64,000 bases of DNA from Hyaloraphidium curvatum (lineage: Eukaryota; Monoblepharomycota; Hyaloraphidiomycetes; Hyaloraphidiales; Hyaloraphidiaceae). This document shows, piece by piece, positions 43,263-55,458 of the stretch. Position numbers and translations under genes: made by a program. A model generated the notes under the pieces. The model had not been told where the DNA came from and did no database searches. It saw nothing but the letters and a program-made list of their open reading frames with translations. Location of the stretch: contig JAIVFI010000001.1 in NCBI GenBank assembly GCA_025558095.1, positions 448,501 to 512,500 of the forward strand, in the 5' to 3' direction. Position 1 is the first letter of the stretch; each line of letters opens with the position of its first letter.

Positions 43263-43793
43263 TGCGATACCGGTATTGGAACGACGAGTTGTTGTTGCCG
43301 GAGTCCTGCCGTGGCCTTGGAATGTACAGTCGCGTTCGAGAGAGAGTGTTCCTAGACCCAGCGACACGGCCGACCGCCAACCGCATCTCAATCCGTAGTA
43401 TCGTATGCTCGACTCTACCCAGTGTTCGCCGTCGCGGTGCACATAAACATCTCCGGCGCCAGGCAAGGGCAGGACGTGCTCGTGATGCCGACAAGAATTC
43501 GGAGTGCATCAGGGTGCAGATCGTCATGGATGGGCCGCGGGACGGCGGGCTGCGGGGGAGGATCTGAGGACGCGCGGGCCGGGAGGCGAGGACAGATGAT
43601 TTGCGTTTGCTCGGGCCGTTGCGTGCCATCGTTCCTGGAGACACAGTTAGATGCTGAATATGGACCGTCGTACTGCTGTGGGAACACCATGCTCCCTCCG
43701 GCTAGCTAGAAGACGGAAAGTAGCGTTAGGGAACGCGGGGCGACATTCACCCGGCCGTCCCTCCGCGTCCCCGCCCCCCGCGCATCCCGCGCC
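43263..43793. other. Intergenic, nothing recognised
   Basis: AT-richer space between the forkhead and thioesterase genes. No RNA gene or repeat was seen. Confidence 0.4.
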
Positions 43794-45135
43794 ATGTCGG
43801 TCTCGGCGGCGACCGACGCCTCCTACGAGGAAGCCGAGCCGTTCGGCGTCGAGGGCATCGGCAGCCGTGGGCGCCCCGCCGGCGGACCGCGTCCCTTGCT
43901 GACCCGCGGACCGCCGACACTTCGTCCCTATCGCCCTCCGTTTAAAGCCTTCCGCGCCCGCGACTCGCTGCCGCACTCGGGCGAGCGCATCGTGCTGCTC
44001 GACTGGATCGGCACCTCGACGACCCACGACTTGTTCATCAACCTCGTTACCCAGACGGGCCAGATGTTCGGGCCCGTGCTGGCCAGCTTGGGCCTCGTGC
44101 CGGCACCAAGTGGGTCCATACGCCGCTATTTCCGCCAGATTGGCCCACAGTTACCCCCGCAGTGATCGTGACGCGGGATTATCGTGTCCAGCTCCACCCG
44201 GACCTGCTCACGGGGTCGGGGAGGATGGTTCCCGGGGTTGGGGACAAGGTGTGGGGCCGGATGCACCTGCTCGAGGTCAGGGGGGCGTACTTTCGGCTCG
44301 AGATCGAGTTTCGCGTGATCGCCGAGACGGACGAGCGGACGTGGGTGACCGGCCGCGGGGCGCGAGGGGGAGGTGTCGCTGACCGGGCGGCGGCACCGAC
44401 AGGCGCGCAGAGCGGGACCTCACGGGGGGCAGGGCCAACTGGGGACGGGGCGAGGAGCGGAGACCGGGGCTGCCCTTTGCGGGGGGTTGGATCGGCTTCG
44501 TGGGTCCCCCGCGGTCCCTCGGAAGCGCGTCTTCACTGACGCCTCCCTCCCGTGTCAGATGATGGTCGTCCGCGACCCCAAGACCCACCGGTTGCGCTCC
44601 GCTGACGCCGCGGCCTTCGACGCCGAAGACTGGCACCGCCGCGGGATCATCCGCCCCTCCATCCTCGCGCGCGATCCGGGTTACGCGTGGCTGCTCTCGG
44701 GAATCGACGGCGACGCCGACATCCCCGCCGAGGCGCCGCGCGCCGCGGACGGGTGGGAGGCGCTGCCGCCGTTCGAGTGGCGGAGCAGGTGGACGGACAA
44801 CGACTCCTTCGGACACACCAACGTTTCTCGGTGGACTTCCCCGTCGTCCGCTCCCCCTGGTTCGGGGTTTCTGACCCGCCGGCCCTGTCAGCCGCCCCCT
44901 CCCTTTCCTCGAGCTCTCCCGCGCCCTCATCCCCACGCACCGCGTCGCCGGCATCTACTTCGAATGCAAGACCGAGATCCTACCCGGCGTCTCCTCCCCC
45001 GTGTCGGCGATCTGGAACCCCGCCGAGGGCAGGGCGCGGTTCGTGCTGGACAACGGGAAGCCGAACAGGGCGGGGGCGTGGCTGGTGGAGAAGGGGAGGA
45101 TGAGGCTCAAGACGGCGGGAGGGGGGCCCGCGTGA
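43794..45135 (+). CDS. Hotdog thioesterase-like protein, two domains
   Basis: Exon 1 is 43794-44109; exon 2 begins at 44163 (VTRDYRVQLHPDLLTGSGRM). A later exon begins at 44559 (MMVVRDPKTHRLRSADAAAF) and ends at 44830; the last is 44892-45135. The second half has the classic RWTDNDSFGHTN motif of 4HBT thioesterases, followed by FECKTEILPGVSSPVSAIW. The first half has LDWIGTSTTHDLF and a second hotdog-like stretch, as in acyl-ACP or mitochondrial acyl thioesterases. How exon 2 ends (44340-44558) is unresolved; a small exon or one-base slip may be hidden there. Confidence 0.6.
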
Positions 45136-45302
45136 TGCGGTGGCTGGCACGGTTACTGGGCGGGGCGGGGGGCCGAACCGGGCCCTAGACGAGAGAGAGA
45201 CGGGCTAGACAAGACAGACAAGATGGAACGATTTATCTGATCCAAGCTTCTTTTGTTTAGGCTCCAGTGCCGCATCAATCCGTGGAATCGAGTGATCGTG
45301 AT

Positions 45303-47104
45303 TCACCTCGCCGCGATCTTCCCGGCGGCCGTGCCCGCGGCGATCGTCCGAGCGAGATCCACCCTCCTGACCGCCACCGCCTCCACCGCCGCCGGCACGT
45401 CCCCCAGGCTCAAAAACACCCTCCCCTCCGGCGCCTGCCCCTCGTCCGGCACCTCCAGCCTGCCATCCAGCGTGCCTTCCTCCCCGCGCGGCGCAGCCCC
45501 CGCCAGATCGACCCCTGCCTCCCTCGCTTCCCCCGCGTAGGAATCCGCCACCCCGCGCGCCATCAGCCCCCACGACCGCGCGAATGAGACCTGCGCCCAT
45601 GCGAGTCCTGACCCCGTGCTCGAGTCGGCGCGGGCGGGCAACCCCCTCTGCGGCGCGATGCGGACGGAGGCGAGGAGCGCCCTTCCGGCGGTGTAGGCGG
45701 GCACCATCACGGCCATGTGCATGAAGCCGGGATCCGCCCGCAGCAGCCCTCGCAGGAGGAGGGCGAACCTGTGGGCGCGCGCGGCGCAGGCGGAGGAGAA
45801 GCCCGCGGCCGCGAGCGCATGGATGCCGACGTCCTCGAGGGTGAGCGCGTACCGCAGGGCGGAGACGGCGTGCGCGGGGGAGGAAAAGGGCAGCGCGGGG
45901 GAGGACAGGAGGGCGGAGGGGTCGCCGCGGGAGAAGGAGGCGGCGAGGAAGGGGGGGAGGACGGAGGGGAGGACGTCGCTGGCGGTGGCGAGCTGCGCGA
46001 GCTGTTCCCTGCGCTCGGGGGTGGCGGGCTCGCGGGCGAGGCGGTTGAGATGGTGGCGGAGGTAATGTGCCGCAAAGTAAACGAGCATCGGCGAGCCCGC
46101 GCCGTTGAAGGCGGCGGCAACGAGCGCGCGCACGGTCGATGTGATGGCCGGCCACGTGGTGCCGCCAAACTCGACCGAGGCCCAGGGGTTCCCGGCTCCT
46201 CGTGCCGATTTGAGCGCGGAGAAAACCGCCTCGGGGTCGCGCGCGCCGAAGAAGGCCTCGGCGACCGGCAGAGGGTAACGATGGCGGTGGAAGTAGCTGC
46301 AAAACGCGGGCTTGCCGGAAAACCGCGCGTTGATGACGTCGACGGCCGACACGGGGATCCTGAGGCGAAGCACCATCTCGCGCTTGATCCACGCGGTGGC
46401 GTCGGGCGGGTCCTCTTCCGGCAGCGCGCGGAAAAGCGCGTCGGCCGACCTCGCGGCGGCGTGCATCAGCGGGTACGTGCGCACGGGGGCGTTGGCGCCC
46501 AGGAAGACGTTCACCAGGAGAATCAGGGATTGGGCCGCCTCGAGGTCATCCCCGCCGGGGCAAGCAGCAGCTCCTGCGCCCGCCGCGCGCACCACAGCGC
46601 GCCGGCCATCCGCTCCTTGATCGGCAGGCCGGGCATCGTGCGGATGCCGTTGGCGGCTATGCCGAATGCCAGGGCCATCGGTTGCGGGCTGTACACAAAC
46701 AGCTTCGGGCGGAAGGCGCGCTCGAACGCCGTCTGGCTCAGGAAGGGGAAGCTCGGATGCACGCTTTCCCAGAAGTGCGAGATCGCAGGCAGCAGGAAAT
46801 CCGCGGGCGGCGGGTCGGCGTGCGGCACCGCGCGCGCCACGGCGGGCGGCGGCCACCGCGCGTGCGGCCTGCCGGGGCCCGCGCCCGCCGCGTCCCACGA
46901 CGCGCTGCGGTCGCGTGAGAAGAGGAAGGGGCCCCCCGGCAGCGGCTCCGAGCGGCCGCGGTCCACCGGGGGCAGGTCGTCCACCGGGGGCAGGCCGGCC
47001 CCGTCCGTCTCCCCCTCGTCCCCGTCGGCGGGATCGGGCTGCCACCACTTTGCACGCAGCACGAGCTCGCTCCACGCCGCGCCCTGGGCGGGGGCCGCCA
47101 TCAT
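45303..47104 (-). CDS. Fungal-type transcription factor domain protein without visible zinc cluster
   Basis: The N-terminal part (from ATG 47104) contains FLLPAISHFWESVHPSFPFL, the start of the fungal_trans regulatory domain. The remainder, with AQSLILLVNVFLGANAPVRT and YPLMHAAARSADALFRALPE, continues it. The frame changes by one base near 46545-46561, beside a run of four C (minus strand) after AQELLLAP. Adding one C would restore AP-GGDDLEAAQSL. No Cys6 zinc cluster was found in the 150 residues before the domain or in the upstream flank, so the DNA-binding part is missing or in an unrecognised exon. Total length about 600 residues. Confidence 0.6.
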
Positions 47105-47706
47105 GAACGGCGGTCAGGGGTATCCCTCGTCTGACGAAGTTTCCGCGAAGACCCGTCGACGCCCCGGCGGGAGAATCACGCGCTGACCGCGTCCCAATCA
47201 CCATGAGCAGAAATACCTGCGGAAATATGATTCCCGTCGCACTCATCCCTGCGAATTGGATGCGTCTTGTTCAGTTCAAGCCCAGTCCGGCACCCGCGGA
47301 CAAACGCCACGACGTGCGGAGGTAGTCTACTCTGGGCTCCACGTCGAAGGGTGTTGGCTTGCCACTTTTTCTGAGGCATGGGAGGATGCTTAGTGTCAAA
47401 CTCCCCTCCTCGTGGCGCCGCAAGGAATCCTGCTGCGAGGCTTCCGTTCCGATGAGGTGGCGTTCACTGCTCACGGCATTGGCGGAGGACCGGCCAGACG
47501 ACGACAACTCCAGACGAAGAGTCCGCCCTCGTAATTCTGCCGTCGGCCAATCGGGTAACTTCGTTGGGTCTTGCGATGCGCCCGTAAGCGACATTGTCGG
47601 CCGTGTTTGGATGGCGTCGCCGGCCCGAGTCCCGCGCCGGGCCGCCCAACTTCCGCCGCCCGCCACCGCGCCGCCTCCCTCCCCCGCCCCGCCCTCGCCC
47701 GGCGCG
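47105..47706. other. Divergent promoter region
   Basis: Between the transcription factor (minus) and the acyltransferase (plus). An in-frame upstream ATG for the latter lies at 47611. Nothing else was recognised. Confidence 0.45.
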
Positions 47707-49750
47707 ATGTGGTCGCTCCACACGCTGTCCGACGCGATCGGGAAGGCGTTCGGCGTGCCGGGTGGGTGCGTCGTCCCGTTGCCCGCTTCCGCGCTGACGG
47801 CGCCACCTATCCCGCGGACGGTTATTCTCCGTGCTAACCTCCTATTGACCCGTTTTCAACCGCTCCTTGACCGTTTCCTAACCCTCGGCGAACCGGGTGC
47901 GATTCGGCACCCCCGGCTGGGCGTCCAGGCGACAATGTCCTGGGCCTCCTCGCCATCCTGCTGTCGTACGTCGAGGCCGGCATCTTCATGCTGCTGCCCG
48001 ACTCGGTGCCGGTCAAGTCGGCCTTCTCCGTAGCCGCCTCGTTCCTCGCAATGTGGCAGCTGTTCGACATCGAGGGCGCCGTGCACCTCATCTCGGCCGT
48101 CGCCTACACCTGGCTCATCTCGCGCTTCCTCGGCGGCCGCAACGGCGCCCTGCTCACCTTTGCCGCCGTCATGCTGCACCTGGCCTACAACCACCTGCAC
48201 CGCCAGGTGTTCGTCGGGCTGTCGGACTACCGCTCCTTCGACCACACGGCGCCCTTCATGGTCCTGGCCATCAAGCTCACCTCGTACGGCTTCTCGGTGT
48301 GGGACGGCACCCGCCCCGCCTCGGAGCTCACCCCGCACCAGGCGAAAAAGGCCATCAAGGACGTCCCCGACCTGCTCTCGTTCGCCGGCTACGCCTTCTT
48401 CTTTGGCGGCTTCCTCGCCGGCCCGGCCTTTGATTTCGCCGACTACCGCCTGTTCTGCGAGGGCCACCTCGCACCGGGCCCCATCCGTGGCGCGCTCTGG
48501 CCCACCCTGCGCTGCTTCGGCTACGGCATCGGCACCCTCGCGCTGTTCCTGCTCCTGGGCGACTACTCGTTCGAGGCCACGCGGACGGAGCGCTACGCCG
48601 CCCTGTCCCCCTGGGGACGGTACATGTTCCTCTCTGCGTGCGGGTTCCAGGCGCGGACCAAGTTCTACACCGCGTGGAAGCTCGCCGAGGGCGCCTGCGT
48701 GATGATCGGCCTGGGGTGGAACGGCGTGGAGGAGGTGGACGACGGCCGCGGGGGCAAGCGGAAAAAGGTCCGCTGGGACCGCGTGAGCAACGTGCACCCG
48801 AGCAAGATCGAGACGGCGACGAGCTGGAGCGTGCTGGTGCGCAACTGGAACATCAACACGCAGTCGTGGCTCGAGAACCACATCTACCGGCGGTGCACGA
48901 CGCCGGAGCTGAGGGGGTGGGGGATGCTGGCGACCTACGCCGTGTCGGCGTTCTGGCACGGGTTCTACCCGGGTTACTACCGTCCGTTCCGCGTGCCGGC
49001 GTCTTGCGTACTCGCTGACCCCTTGCGCCCCGCCCAGTCTTCTTCTTCTCGGCCGCCATCACCACCTCGGTCGCCGCCAACGTCCGCCGCGCCGTTCGCC
49101 CCTTCTTCCTCCCCCCATCCCCCTACGCCGGCCTCAAGCCCGCCTACGACCTCCTCACGTGGTTCGCCTCCCTCACCGTGCTCAACTACATGGCCGCGAG
49201 CTTCATGCTCCTCTCGTTGTCCGAGGCGCGGAGGGTGTGGGGTTCGGTCTACTTTGCGCCGCACGTGGCGATCGCCGCCGCGTATGCCTTCTTTGCGCTC
49301 GGGGGCGGGAGATGGCTGGCGGGGGTGCAGCGGAGGATGGGGATCGCGGCGGAGAAGCCCAAGAGGGCCACGACGGGGGACCTGCCAGCGCCGAGCAAGG
49401 GGGCTGCCGAGGCGGCGGACGTTGTTGCGGGGAAGGGTAACGGCGTCTCGGCGAACGGGGCCGCGGGAGTGGTGGGTGGACAGCGCGGCCCGCCGCGGCA
49501 AGCTCTGACGGATCCCTTCGCCCCAGCGCACGCGATCCTCGGCCCAGCGCGCGGATTAACTGCTGGAGTATGGGCCGCTATGTCGAAAAAGCCGTTCGTT
49601 GGCAAGGGTTGTGCCGTAAGGTGCTTGCCGGATGGGCGTGAGAATAGACGGGGGATTGGCGGTGTATATCGACCGGACGGCAACCGTGAAGGCGCCGGAT
49701 CGCCTCGACCAGCACGTCCAGCAGGACCTCCACACGTGCCGGCAACGTGA
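47707..49750 (+). CDS. MBOAT lysophospholipid acyltransferase (ALE1/LPCAT type)
   Basis: Exons 47707-47761, 47929-48981 and 49038-49750 join to 607 codons. Multiple hydrophobic segments surround HLAYNHLHRQVF, WNINTQSWLENHIYRR (the conserved Asn region) and SAFWHGFYPGYY, whose His is the catalytic residue of the family. RRAVRPFF near the C-terminus is also typical. The enzyme transfers acyl groups to lysophospholipids in the ER, remodelling membrane lipids. The first intron is unusually long (167 nt). A start at 47611 would add 32 Pro/Ala-rich residues; 47707 fits homologues better. The last 100 residues are low-complexity. Confidence 0.85.
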
Positions 49751-50084
49751 AGCGGAGAACGATGGACGCAATCGATCGATCAGAAAGGTACAAATTCTCC
49801 TCGGGAATACCCCGGGTCCGCTGTGCAAGAGCACCGCCCAGGGGCCCCCGCAACCTGCCAACCAGTCGCGCCGCCGCAGTGAGTTCCCTGCCACTCTCGG
49901 CGCGCGTGCCGGCGTGCCGCTGCTGCCGTCTGGCTGCGGGTGCGGCCGGCCGCTCGCGCTCCCCGGCCCGCCTGCCGCCCGTGCTGACACCTCCCCCGGC
50001 GGCGCAACTCCTCCGCGACCATCGCACCTCCGCCCGCGCTGCCCGGCAGTTCTCTGCAGTACCCGAGACACTTGTCGCGCCGAA
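49751..50084. other. Intergenic, nothing recognised
   Basis: Between the acyltransferase and a small plus-strand gene. Confidence 0.35.
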
Positions 50085-50480
50085 ATGTCCTCGATAAACT
50101 GGCTAAACGAGGCCGTGGCCAGCGTGGTGCGCAATCTCCGCCCGGACCTCTTCGGCCCCGCAGCGCTGACCCCGCCGCCCGCCACGGGCTCCGAACCGCC
50201 CGCTCGAACGCGCAGTCCGGCCTGGATCTGGGCAGCAAGGTCGCCGACATCGGCAACCTCAGGGACTTTGCCAACGACCTCATCGGCGACCTCCGGTTCA
50301 ACCAGAACTCCCCCGGCGCCGCGTCCGCGGCGAAAAAGGTGCTCGCCCCCATGGTCGACGACCACCAGGTCGACGGGAGCATGACGCTCGGAGGCCTGGC
50401 CAAGGCCATCGAGAGGAAGGCGGGTCCGGCCGGCGGCGTGCGACGACGGGCACGCCGGGGTGCTGAAGCCGGTGCGGTAG
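50085..50480 (+). CDS. Small hypothetical protein
   Basis: Exon 1 (50085-50126, MSSINWLNEAVASV) and exon 2 from 50216 (SGLDLGSKVADIGNLRDFAN) join in phase 0 across an 89-nt intron containing CGCTGACCCC. Exon 2 has a helix-like pattern and a DGSMTLGGLAKAIERKAG stretch. Near 50430 the best-looking continuation (ACDDGHAGVLKPVR, stop at 50478) is one base out of frame; the uninterrupted frame runs instead to 50674 and would overlap the thioesterase gene on the other strand. Family not recognised. Confidence 0.4.
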
Positions 50481-50615
50481 GGGTGGACCGACCAGGACAA
50501 CGACATGCCGGAGAACTTCTGAACCTGATGCGCAGGGCGAGCACGTCGGAAATGGGCCCCTTCCTAATGGGTAGACGGATCACCAGATGGCGAGCAAGAC
50601 ATTCCATCCGCGATG

Positions 50616-51898
50616 CTACATCTTTGCGTGGTTCCCCTTCTTCTTCCAGTACGCTCGCAGCTCCCTCATCATGAGCGGCCCGACCTCCCCCCCCACCGGC
50701 ACCCTCGCCTGCCTCACCATCCCCACCAGCAGCCCGTCCGGGGTCCACATCCTGCTCTCCAGGTACGAAACCCTGCACCCGCCCCACGCGCCCGGCGCGG
50801 ACGACGCGGGGCGGTCCTGCAGCGGCATGTCCGAGGCGACGTAGAGGTGCTTGGTGCCGGCGGGGACGGGCTTGTACCATTGGATCGACCAGGAGACGGT
50901 GGTTTCGAGGACCGTGGGGCGGGAGCTGGGGGAGGGGGGTCAGCGATGGCGATTCGGGTTAGTTACCGTGCGTGCATTGAGCCCACAGGATGATGCTGAG
51001 CGCATTGGACCAGGCAAAGTCTGCGTGGAACAGCGCGGTCTGCGTGTGGGCGCCGTGAGATCGTACCGATCCACCACCAGGGGGGCAGGCCGGCAACCCA
51101 CCGGCTCGTCCATGTCCGCGTCGTCGCCGTCCGGGTGCGCGGCCAGCATCGGGAAGCAATCGAAGCCGTCCCACCACTCGCTTTTGAGCGCCTCGGGGCC
51201 CCCGTCCACCGTTTCCCTGATCCTGTCGACGGCCTCCTGCCCCATGGTCGCCCGCATGGCCCTCCAGTGGCCTTCCAGCTGCGTGGGGGGGGGAGCTAAG
51301 CGCGATTCGCACCACGTTGTCTCCCCACGCGGCGCCGGACGCGAGCGAGACCAGCTTCGGGGAGAGGGCGCGGTGCGGGGCCAGGGCGAAGCGCGCGCCG
51401 ACGTGGTGGTGCACCGGAGGGACGGCGGTGGAGTCGGCCGGCGGGGTGAGGTGGCCAACGACGGCCTGCGCGAGGACGAGGGGAAGGTCGCTGCCGGGGC
51501 CGCTGATGCGCAGGCGCAGGAAGCCGAGGCGGCGGGTGGTGCGGACGACGTCGACGATGACATCTGGGAGGAGCGTCAGCATGAGGACGAGGGCACTGCG
51601 GATGAAAGAACCCGCCAATATCGCCGCCGGGGGGCAGGCCCGCGACGTTGTCCGCCTGAATCGTCACGACGTGCGGGAAGCCGCTCTCGAACGCGACCGC
51701 GCGCGCGGCGGACTGCAGCACAAACAGCTGCACGCCGCCAAACACCTGGCCGGTGGGATTGACGAACGGCGCGGGCACCGTGGCGCGGAACGCGGCGGTG
51801 CGGGGGACGCGGGGGGCGCCGCCGGGCGCGGGGCCCGTGGAGCCCGCGGGCCGCAGGTTGAACAGCGACGCGAACGACGCGGGGCCCTCGCTCGGCAT
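50616..51898 (-). CDS. Acyl-CoA thioesterase-like protein (fungal 4HBT_3/TesB type)
   Basis: From ATG 51898 the N-terminal hotdog reads PTGQVFGGVQLFVLQSAARA and continues to HVVTIQADN. The next exon holds VDVVRTTRRLGFLRLR. Later exons give EGHWRAMRATMG, then FHADFAWSNALSII, and finally TVLETTVSWSIQWYKPVPAG and SRMWTPDGLLVGMVRQ. The last is a family signature: the closing strand and Trp-Thr-Pro-Asp-Gly turn. Three later introns (about 34, 38 and 61 nt) close in frame; the first junction, near 51600-51650, does not close without a one-base change next to a six-C run. It should hydrolyse acyl-CoA; location unknown. Confidence 0.65.
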
Positions 51899-52226
51899 GG
51901 CGGGGTCGGATGCCGGGAACGGGTTGCCAACGGTCTGATGGGGACACGTTCTGTTCAGAACGCACCAGCCGCACCGTTTCGGCGGCACTCCGCCCGCGGA
52001 AGCCCATGTTCTGTCTGAAGCTCATGGAAGGGAGCGGTGTAGTTCAGAAGCCTATATCCCTCTCTGCACCCGGTAAGCTAAACGAGAGGACGCCCCGCGG
52101 AGCTCAGGATAGAACTAAAGCCCCGAGGAGTCTCGAAATGACAGGGTGCTGTGAGTGCTATAATAAGACGCTGTGCTTAGAGCTACGAGACTCATGAAGC
52201 TCCAGCTTCCTTTGTTTCCCTGCATG

Positions 52227-53470
52227 TCATTGTCGAGCGCTCGCAACGGAACCGGCGCCCGGCGCCTCTTCTAGCCGCCCCGCGACCTCCTCGAGCCTCC
52301 TGCGCCCCTCCGACCCAGCCCACTTCTCGTCCACCAGCTCGATCGGTGCTTCCGAGCGCGCCCAACCGCGCAGCTCCGCCGCGCACTCGAGCCTGGGCGG
52401 GTCTGCCGTGCCGAGGGGCTCGCAGTCGGAGGGATCGAGGGGCTCGTAGCACTCGTTCGTGCAGATCTTCAGCTCCGACACGAGCGCGCACCCGACGGCC
52501 CAGAGAATGGCCTGCTCGGCCGCAGGAAACTCGTCCGCGCTCTGCAGGTCGGTGTGGATCTCGAGCTCGAGCTGCGTGACGTTGGGAGGAAACCCGGAGC
52601 GGAACTGGCGCGCGATGCTCGTGGTGCCGCCGCGGATGTTGAGCGAACGCAGGCTCGAGCAAGTAACAATCTGGGCCCACTGCTCGTCGCCGTCCGAGTC
52701 CGCGCGATGCCAGGCAACGGAAGGCCGGAAATCCGGCCGCAGCCGAAGCAGGTCTCCCAGCTTTCCGGGCTCCATGTTGTCCACGTATATCAGCTCCCTC
52801 ACCACCCGATCCGAAAGTGCCGCCACAAAGTCAGCCTGGTGCTCCGCGTAGTCATCGTAGGGTGTGTCAAGTTCGATCTCCGCGAGGGAAGGCGAGTGCT
52901 CCGCCACGCACTCGCAGATGCACGCCAGGAGGTCGTTGAAGAATCCGTAGCATCCAAGCTTTTCGAGCGCAGGGAAACGAACTGCAAATCGAGCAACTTC
53001 TTCGTCTTCGTCAAAGAAGGCCGTGGTCATGCGCAGCTCCTTCAAGTTGGGCCACTCCACCCGGCCGAGTACCTGGAACAGGTCCGTGTTCCCCTGGACG
53101 CTGACGCGCAAGACGGTGACAAATGGCGCCGCATTCTTCACGAGCCCCGTCTGCCAGGGCCATCCAGCCTCCGGCATTTCGTCATGAAGCCAGAGCCTGC
53201 GGCAGAACCGGAACCGGCCGACCCCAGCTGTGTCCCCGACGAAGGTCTGGAGGCCCTGGTCACGGGCGACCACTCGCGGCCTTCATCGCGGATCCCGTCG
53301 ACGACCGATCCGACGATGCGGGCGACGAGGTGCGGCAGGAGAAGCGCGCACATCCCGCGGGACGCCAGCGCCATCTCGAGGAGCGTGCGCGGCGGGAGCG
53401 TGAGGCCGATCTTCGCGAGGAGCTCGGGCGGCAGAATGACGGGGGGCTCAGAGACGGCGGCGTCGGACAT
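52227..53470 (-). CDS. Second F-box protein; apparent frame slip
   Basis: From ATG 53470 an F-box-like segment (VILPPELLAKIGLTLPPRTL, then EMALASRGMCALLLPHLVAR) runs to GIRDEGR. About 53270 the frame moves by one base and continues VVARDQGLQTFVGDTAG, then roughly 330 residues with leucine-rich spacing (NLKELRMTTAFFDED, SLRSLNIRGGTTS, NVTQLELEIHTD). No splice pair repairs the join. The protein resembles the F-box protein at 24908-26138 in layout and length; that gene also breaks frame, but near its C-terminus. A probable SCF substrate receptor or a decaying copy. Confidence 0.55.
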
Positions 53471-54108
53471 CGCGGTGTTTGGATGGGTGTCGAGTCGATC
53501 CGGGACTCGGGTCCCGCCGCCCGCTCTACTTGCCGATGGTCTTACGGGCACGGCCGGTGAAAACATCGTTATGGAGGCTCCCTAACACCCTTTTCGAAGT
53601 GGCCGAAAGTACAGAGAGCACGGACAACAAAGTCTCCGCCCTTTGATCTCTTGGCACCGTTCGTGGAACGCGAGATTGATGCCGAGCGCGAAGCGGCCCC
53701 TATAGAGTGCCGCGGATCCTTCTTCGACGTGAGTTGCTACTTCCAGTGATGATGGTATTGGCGCTGTAGCGGACGCAGGCAGTACTGGCCCGTTTTACAT
53801 CCGCCCCAGCAAGGACCGCCCGGGGCACTGAATAGGGTAATGGGTGCTCGGGCGACGGGCTGGGAGCTCTGTCCCCGCGCATTTCGGACGTAGCTTCATC
53901 CGCACTAATCGGATCGGTGAGCGTTTGGGGGCGGAGACGTCCAGGGCTGGTCTCAAGTGGCACAGAGCCAAGTCCGGCGTTGCGGAGGGCGACGCAGAAG
54001 CTTCGGGCAGGGGTTCGCTTTTCGTGTATATTGTCTTCGATCGATCAGAAGCTTCAGCCAGCAGCGCCAGCTGTCCAGCAACCCCTCCGAAAACATCCCC
54101 GTTCCACC
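53471..54108. other. Divergent promoter region
   Basis: Between the second F-box gene (minus) and a hypothetical gene (plus). Nothing else was recognised. Confidence 0.4.
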
Positions 54109-54818
54109 ATGGCTGCACAGGTCTTCACCCTTTCCGCAACGTTGCTTCCGGTTCCGGCAGAGCTCTTCCGTCAGCTGGCCGTGCTGGGCCCCGCCATGGA
54201 CGCGCTGGCGGAGCAGGCGCCGGGGGGCCGGACATCACCGCGGGCCAACTCTTGGAAGCGAGCGAGCGGGTGGCCGGAATCGCGGCTGACATGGTCGCTG
54301 ACGTCATGCGCCTCGTCGGCGGGCCGGGTTCGGGCGGCCCGGGGGAGCGGGACGAGGCCGCGCGCGCCGCGCTGGACATCTTCCGAGCGACGCGGCCCGC
54401 GCTCCGGAGGCTCCTTTCGGAATTCGTCGGTGCCACATCCATCGAGCGTCGCCGGCGCTGGGGTGCCGTGGACGCTGCCGCAGGGGAGCCGTGGTGCGCG
54501 GACGCGGAACCGAGCGAGGAGGCGCTGAGCGATACTCGGGCCTACAACAGCAACTTCAAGCCCGCCGCGCAGTGGGCCTGCTCCATCATGGGAGGTCTGG
54601 CGAAGATCTCCCGCCCAGTGCGGCGCAGGCTGTCCGAAGCGCCGCAGTTCATGGATGATCTGGCCCTCTGCCTGCTCAGCAACCAGGTGGAATGGGACTT
54701 CTTCCACACGCTGCAGTTACACCGGAATCGCTTCGATGCAAGCTTCAATCAGGACGAGCTTGGAGACATCCTGATGTCACTCGCAGCCGCCAGCATGTCA
54801 GGGACGCGTAAGCGCTGA
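54109..54818 (+). CDS. Hypothetical alpha-helical protein, one-base slip
   Basis: Starts MAAQVFTLSATLLPVPAELF and, after a six-G run at 54222-54227, continues in another frame as PDITAGQLLEASERVAGIAA and so on to a stop at 54816-54818. Adding one G restores a single 236-residue protein, which argues for a sequence error. The protein is helical, with a conserved-looking EWDFFHTLQLHRNRFDASFN near the end. No domain recognised. It stands next to a MYND gene, but has no MYND finger itself. Confidence 0.45.
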
Positions 54819-54880
54819 GAGTTTCCAGCGGCTTCTCGCAAGTTCGATCCGGACTGCGCCTCAACTTGCACGGCTCGGAC

Positions 54881-54888
54881 TATATAAA
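54881..54888 (+). promoter_or_regulatory. TATA box of the MYND gene at 55013
   Basis: TATATAAA, 125 bp upstream of the ATG, in an otherwise GC-rich flank. Confidence 0.5.
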
Positions 54889-55012
54889 CCCATAGATCTC
54901 CACATGTATTCCCCGAACGTTCGGATAGAGTTACAAGCCCTCGTACTCCGTGCTCCCGTTCTCCGTGCCCCGCAGGCCAGGACTGGTCTCCCACGACCTC
55001 TCCTGACACAGC

Positions 55013-55458
55013 ATGCCCGTGATCGATGCCTTTTTCGAGAACTGGTGGCCCTGGATCTCCCACTGCGCTGCGCCGTCGCCCGAAAGCAAGATGTCCGCCG
55101 CCCTCCAATTCTCCCACTTCATCGGTAACTTCTGCCCGGCTGTTGAAGCTCGGCCTTGGAGCAAGGAGGAGCGCAAACCCGGCTGGAACGGTTCGAGAGC
55201 AATGGCAAGGTCGTGGGGGCGCTACTGGGGATGGCGCTCATTTCCAGAGACTATGACAACGATGACAAACAGATTCAAAGGCATCTGATGAAGCTCGGAT
55301 CCGGCGACGGCTGCATCTCCGACAGCTGCGAACAGTGCGGCACCGAATCCGACGATCTGCGGCGGTGCTCGGGCTGCAAGGTCACGCGATACTGCGGTGC
55401 CGCTTGCCAGCGGGCGGCGTGGAAAGAACACAAGGACAACTGCAGGCAGTGGCCGTAG
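55013..55458 (+). CDS. MYND zinc-finger protein, small
   Basis: Two exons (55013-55124 and 55166-55458) separated by a 41-nt GTAACT...CAAG intron give 134 residues in frame. The start is MPVIDAFFENWWPWISHC; exon 2 gives RLERFESNGKVVGALLGM and a C-terminal MYND finger (CEQCGTESDDLRRCSGC, then TRYCGAACQRAAWKEHKDNC). It is a shorter relative of the proteins at 16020 and 23209. A TATA box precedes it. The intron is short but within the range seen in the window. Confidence 0.7.
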
